From: an uncultured Pelagibacteraceae bacterium
GTDB taxonomy: Bacteria > Pseudomonadota > Alphaproteobacteria > Pelagibacterales > Pelagibacteraceae
Assembly: GCA_902633535.1 (NCBI GenBank)
Contig: CACPGM010000005.1
Span: 1 to 25,848, forward strand
Reading direction: 5' to 3'
Length of the DNA: 25,848 nucleotides
The notes under the pieces are model-generated. The model saw nothing but the letters and a program-made list of their open reading frames with translations. It searched no databases and had not been told where the DNA came from. Position 1 is the stretch's first letter. The number at the start of each line of letters is the position of its first letter. Of this stretch, positions 23,799-25,848 are shown piece after piece. Position numbers and translations under genes: made by a program.

Positions 23799-25016
23799 AT
23801 GAAAAAAGATAAAATAAAACTTAATCAAAATAGAAGAAATTTTTTAACCGGAACTGCTACACTCGCAGGTATAGCAGCAACAGCATCAGTTGTTCCTATA
23901 ACAATTGCCAATGCAAATCATACAGAGGGTAAAAAAGGTTTACCCAGTTTTATTAGCTGGAAAGATAGAGACGCTTTAATTGTACACTCGGATAAAGGAA
24001 TTGAAACTCATAGAAGTTCGATTGGGGAAAGTTTAATCACTCCAAATAGAAATATTTATATCAGAAACAATATGCCAACAATGACCGATACTCAAATTGG
24101 TGATAGAAAAAAATGGAAAGTTTCAATAGAAGGGGTAAAAAAACCTCAAACTTTCACATTGGCGCAACTTCAAAAATTAGGTCATGAAACAATGGCAACA
24201 ATTTTACAGTGTTCAGGAAATGGAAGAGGATTTTTTGAACATAAACCTAGAGGCTCACAATGGAAAACGGGTGCAGCAGCATGTGTTCTTTGGACTGGAG
24301 TACCTATGAAAACGGTTGTTGATGCTTGTGGAGGTATTGATGGAGGAACCGTGTATATGACTTCAGAAGGAGTTGATCATGAACCAACAGGTTTAGATCC
24401 CAAAAAAGCAATGATAGCTAGATCAGTTCCCAAAAAAGTTCATAAAGACGCAATGCTTGCGTGGGAAATGAATGGTGTTCCATTACCTAACGCACATGGT
24501 GGACCATTAAGAATGGTGACACCAGGATACTTTGGAATTAACAATGTAAAACATTTAGGCAAAGTAGCTTTTACAGCTGAACAATCATCAGTTAAGTACA
24601 TGAAATCAAGCTACAGAATTTCACCTATTGGAAAAAAAGGATCTCAATATCCATCATGTTGGGAAATGCCTGTTAAATCATGGATAACAAGACCAACAGA
24701 TGAAACAGGAACTGTTAAAGCAGGAAAAGTTCAAATTGTTGGTGTAGCTATGGGCGGAACTAAAAAAGTAAGAAGTGTTAAGGTGTCTGTCAATGGTGGT
24801 AGTAGTTGGAAAAAAGCAAAATTTATTGGTCCAGATTTAGGAAAATATGCTTGGAGACAATTTGTTTTAGAGACAACTCTAAGCGCTGGAACATATAATA
24901 TTGCTAGTTTGGCCACTAATGGAAGTGATAGACAGCCAGAGCTTAGAATGGAAAATAGAAGAGGCTATGCTCACAATGGTTGGAAAGATCACAGTGTAAA
25001 TATTACTGTAGTATAG
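23799..25016 (+). CDS. SorA/SoxC-type sulfite dehydrogenase, molybdenum subunit
   Basis: A 405-aa sulfite oxidase-family molybdoenzyme, expected to oxidise sulfite to sulfate in the periplasm. The Tat signal NRRNFLTGTATLAGIAATA carries Arg12-Arg13. The molybdopterin domain has the Mo-ligand Cys138 in LQCSGNGRGFFEH, then GSQWKTGAAACVLWTGVPM, TSEGVDHEP and HGGPLRMVTPGYFGINNVKHL. The C-terminal ~120 residues are the Mo-co dimerisation domain (GVAMGGTKKVRSVKVSVNGG, SLATNGSDRQPE). A small c-type cytochrome gene follows by 26 bp, the usual electron acceptor. A SorA or SoxC label cannot be fixed by eye, but no soxXYZAB genes are in the window, which favours a stand-alone sulfite dehydrogenase. Confidence 0.92.
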   Translation: MKKDKIKLNQNRRNFLTGTATLAGIAATASVVPITIANANHTEGKKGLPSFISWKDRDALIVHSDKGIETHRSSIGESLITPNRNIYIRNNMPTMTDTQIGDRKKWKVSIEGVKKPQTFTLAQLQKLGHETMATILQCSGNGRGFFEHKPRGSQWKTGAAACVLWTGVPMKTVVDACGGIDGGTVYMTSEGVDHEPTGLDPKKAMIARSVPKKVHKDAMLAWEMNGVPLPNAHGGPLRMVTPGYFGINNVKHLGKVAFTAEQSSVKYMKSSYRISPIGKKGSQYPSCWEMPVKSWITRPTDETGTVKAGKVQIVGVAMGGTKKVRSVKVSVNGGSSWKKAKFIGPDLGKYAWRQFVLETTLSAGTYNIASLATNGSDRQPELRMENRRGYAHNGWKDHSVNITVV

Positions 25017-25042
25017 ATTTTTAAAAGCTTTAAAATAAATTA

Positions 25043-25372
25043 ATGAAAATTAAAAAATTTTTATTAGTTTTTATATTTTCTTTTTTATTTAATTACCAGA
25101 CATCATTTGCTGATGAGGCAAAAATGATTAAAGGTTTAGAAATTTTTAATGAAGTAGCTGGGTGTGCAGCATGTCATGTTTTAAAAGCAGCTGGTTCAGA
25201 GGGAAACATTGGTCCCAATCTAGATACTGTTGATGGTTTAAATTATGATTCTGTAATGGATATTGTAACTCATGGTTTAGGAGTTATGCCTGCTTTTGGT
25301 GAAGATGAGATTTTGACTAAAGAAGAAATAGATATCATTTCTTTTTATGTTGCTAACTCTGTTAGTAAATGA
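25043..25372 (+). CDS. Small periplasmic c-type cytochrome (SorB/SoxD-like)
   Basis: A 109-aa monoheme cytochrome with a Sec signal peptide (MKIKKFLLVFIFSFLFNYQTSFA, likely cleaved at FA-DEA). The heme motif CAACH is at residues 41-45 and the probable distal ligand is Met82 in LGVMPAFGEDEIL. IGPNLDTVDGL and ISFYVANSV complete the class I fold. Its position 26 bp downstream of the sulfite dehydrogenase molybdenum subunit suggests that it takes electrons from sulfite oxidation to the respiratory chain; this is context-based. Confidence 0.9.
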   Translation: MKIKKFLLVFIFSFLFNYQTSFADEAKMIKGLEIFNEVAGCAACHVLKAAGSEGNIGPNLDTVDGLNYDSVMDIVTHGLGVMPAFGEDEILTKEEIDIISFYVANSVSK

Positions 25373-25380
25373 AAGATATC

Positions 25381-25408
25381 TTGAGTGATGTTAAAATTAA
25401 TTTATAAA
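25381..25408 (+). promoter_or_regulatory. Candidate promoter of the family-4 glycosyltransferase
   Basis: TTGAGT (25381-25386) and TATAAA (25403-25408) are separated by 16 bp, in the short gene-free gap 25373-25461. The start would be near 25415, giving a leader of about 47 nt. No terminator hairpin for the preceding sulfite dehydrogenase operon is apparent, only the short palindrome AAGATATCTT at 25373-25382. Confidence 0.4.
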
Positions 25409-25461
25409 TTTTTCAAATACATTAAAAACAAATACTAAGTTATTATCAAAATAAATTAAAA

Positions 25462-25848
25462 ATGTATAAAAAGTTACTCATATTTATACCTCACATTAAT
25501 GTAGGTGGAGTAGAAAAAAATTTTTTTCTTATAAGTAATTATTTAGTGGGAAAATTTGATAATGTGGTGGTGATTACAGCTAGCCAAGATTTTACAAAAA
25601 ACCTCAAAAAAAAAATTAAAATAATTTCTATAAAAAACAATAAATGGGCTAATAGCTCGAGATACACCAGATATATAATTTCTATTTTTTTACTAATAAG
25701 AACTCTTTTATTCGATCGAAATTATTTAGTTTTTTCATTTCAAGCTAATTGGTATGCAATAATAATAGCCAAATTATTTGGGGTTAAAATTGTTACTAGA
25801 TCAAATACAGCACCAGAGGGATGGTCAAATAGCTTTATTAAAAAAAAA
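25462..25848 (+). CDS. Family 4-type glycosyltransferase, N-terminal part
   Basis: An ATG-started frame runs off the window after 129 codons. It opens MYKKLLIFIPHINVGGVEKN, the GGVE motif being typical of the N-terminal Rossmann half of GT4/GT-B glycosyltransferases. Then follow FLISNYLVGKFDNVVVITAS, a hydrophobic SIFLLIRTLLF stretch, YLVFSFQANWYAIIIAKLFG and VTRSNTAPEGW, the usual order ahead of the inter-domain cleft. The donor-binding half is missing, so donor and acceptor cannot be judged. It probably starts a surface-polysaccharide locus beyond the window. Confidence 0.8.
   Translation, partial: MYKKLLIFIPHINVGGVEKNFFLISNYLVGKFDNVVVITASQDFTKNLKKKIKIISIKNNKWANSSRYTRYIISIFLLIRTLLFDRNYLVFSFQANWYAIIIAKLFGVKIVTRSNTAPEGWSNSFIKKK

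Noticed and set aside
1..25848. CRISPR arrays, tRNAs, insertion sequences, prophage or tandem repeats
   Set aside because: No regularly spaced repeats, cloverleaf-like GC segments, transposase or phage structural genes were seen; the many A and T runs reflect base composition.

Overview
The window looks like chromosomal DNA from a streamlined, very AT-rich marine alphaproteobacterium, most likely SAR11/Pelagibacterales. By eye it is about 30% G+C. Genes are packed with zero gaps, 1-4 bp overlaps and abutting convergent stops. The protein complement is ordinary Gram-negative proteobacterial: an AsmA/YhdP-like envelope protein, GSI glutamine synthetase with an adenylylation Tyr, and MsrPQ. The lineage is inferred from composition and gene content; no 16S or other marker gene is present. 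I see no tRNA, rRNA, CRISPR array, insertion sequence or prophage.

Layout. (1) Positions 1-3884 are housekeeping: the 3' end of an AsmA-like protein, tyrS, anmK and an alpha/beta hydrolase. (2) Positions 3968-10186 are one iron-sulfur cluster operon, iscR-sufB-sufC-sufD-sufS-sufU-sufT-sufA, behind a promoter that carries a perfect IscR-type operator. (3) Positions 10253-11830 hold an unannotated 56-aa ORF converging on glnA. (4) Positions 11972-13320 hold a YbaK-type tRNA deacylase and an EamA transporter. (5) Positions 13326-16448, minus strand, run TauE/SafE exporter, 2OG-Fe(II) oxygenase-like protein, then two family-2 glycosyltransferases. (6) Positions 16463-17209 hold moaB and a DUF1244 protein. 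(7) Positions 17324-19462 hold an aldehyde dehydrogenase with a lysine-rich in-frame leader, a strong hairpin, and DUF779. (8) Positions 19449-23656, minus strand, form a molybdenum-cofactor operon (moaA-moaC-thioesterase-moaD-moaE) that runs directly into the periplasmic methionine sulfoxide reductase genes msrP-msrQ. (9) Positions 23799-25372 hold a Tat-exported sulfite dehydrogenase molybdenum subunit with its c-type cytochrome. (10) A family-4 glycosyltransferase starts at 25462 and runs off the end.

How the parts fit. The suf operon encodes a complete cluster-assembly route: desulfurase SufS, SufU, scaffold complex SufBCD, and carrier/maturation factors SufT and SufA. It is probably repressed by its own holo-IscR. 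MoaA is itself an Fe-S enzyme. The moa operon makes molybdopterin, and two likely consumers (MsrP and the sulfite dehydrogenase) lie on either side of it. Sulfite oxidation together with a TauE/SafE-type exporter suggests sulfite handling. No moeA or mobA is visible, so insertion of Mo must be encoded elsewhere.

Nothing here is clearly a wholly new system. The most interesting unexplained items are the 56-aa ORF with its TGCAT-repeat promoter, the lysine-rich leader of the aldehyde dehydrogenase, the GC-rich hairpin just before DUF779, the oxygenase/glycosyltransferase cassette, and the convergent TAATTA stop junctions that leave no room for terminators.
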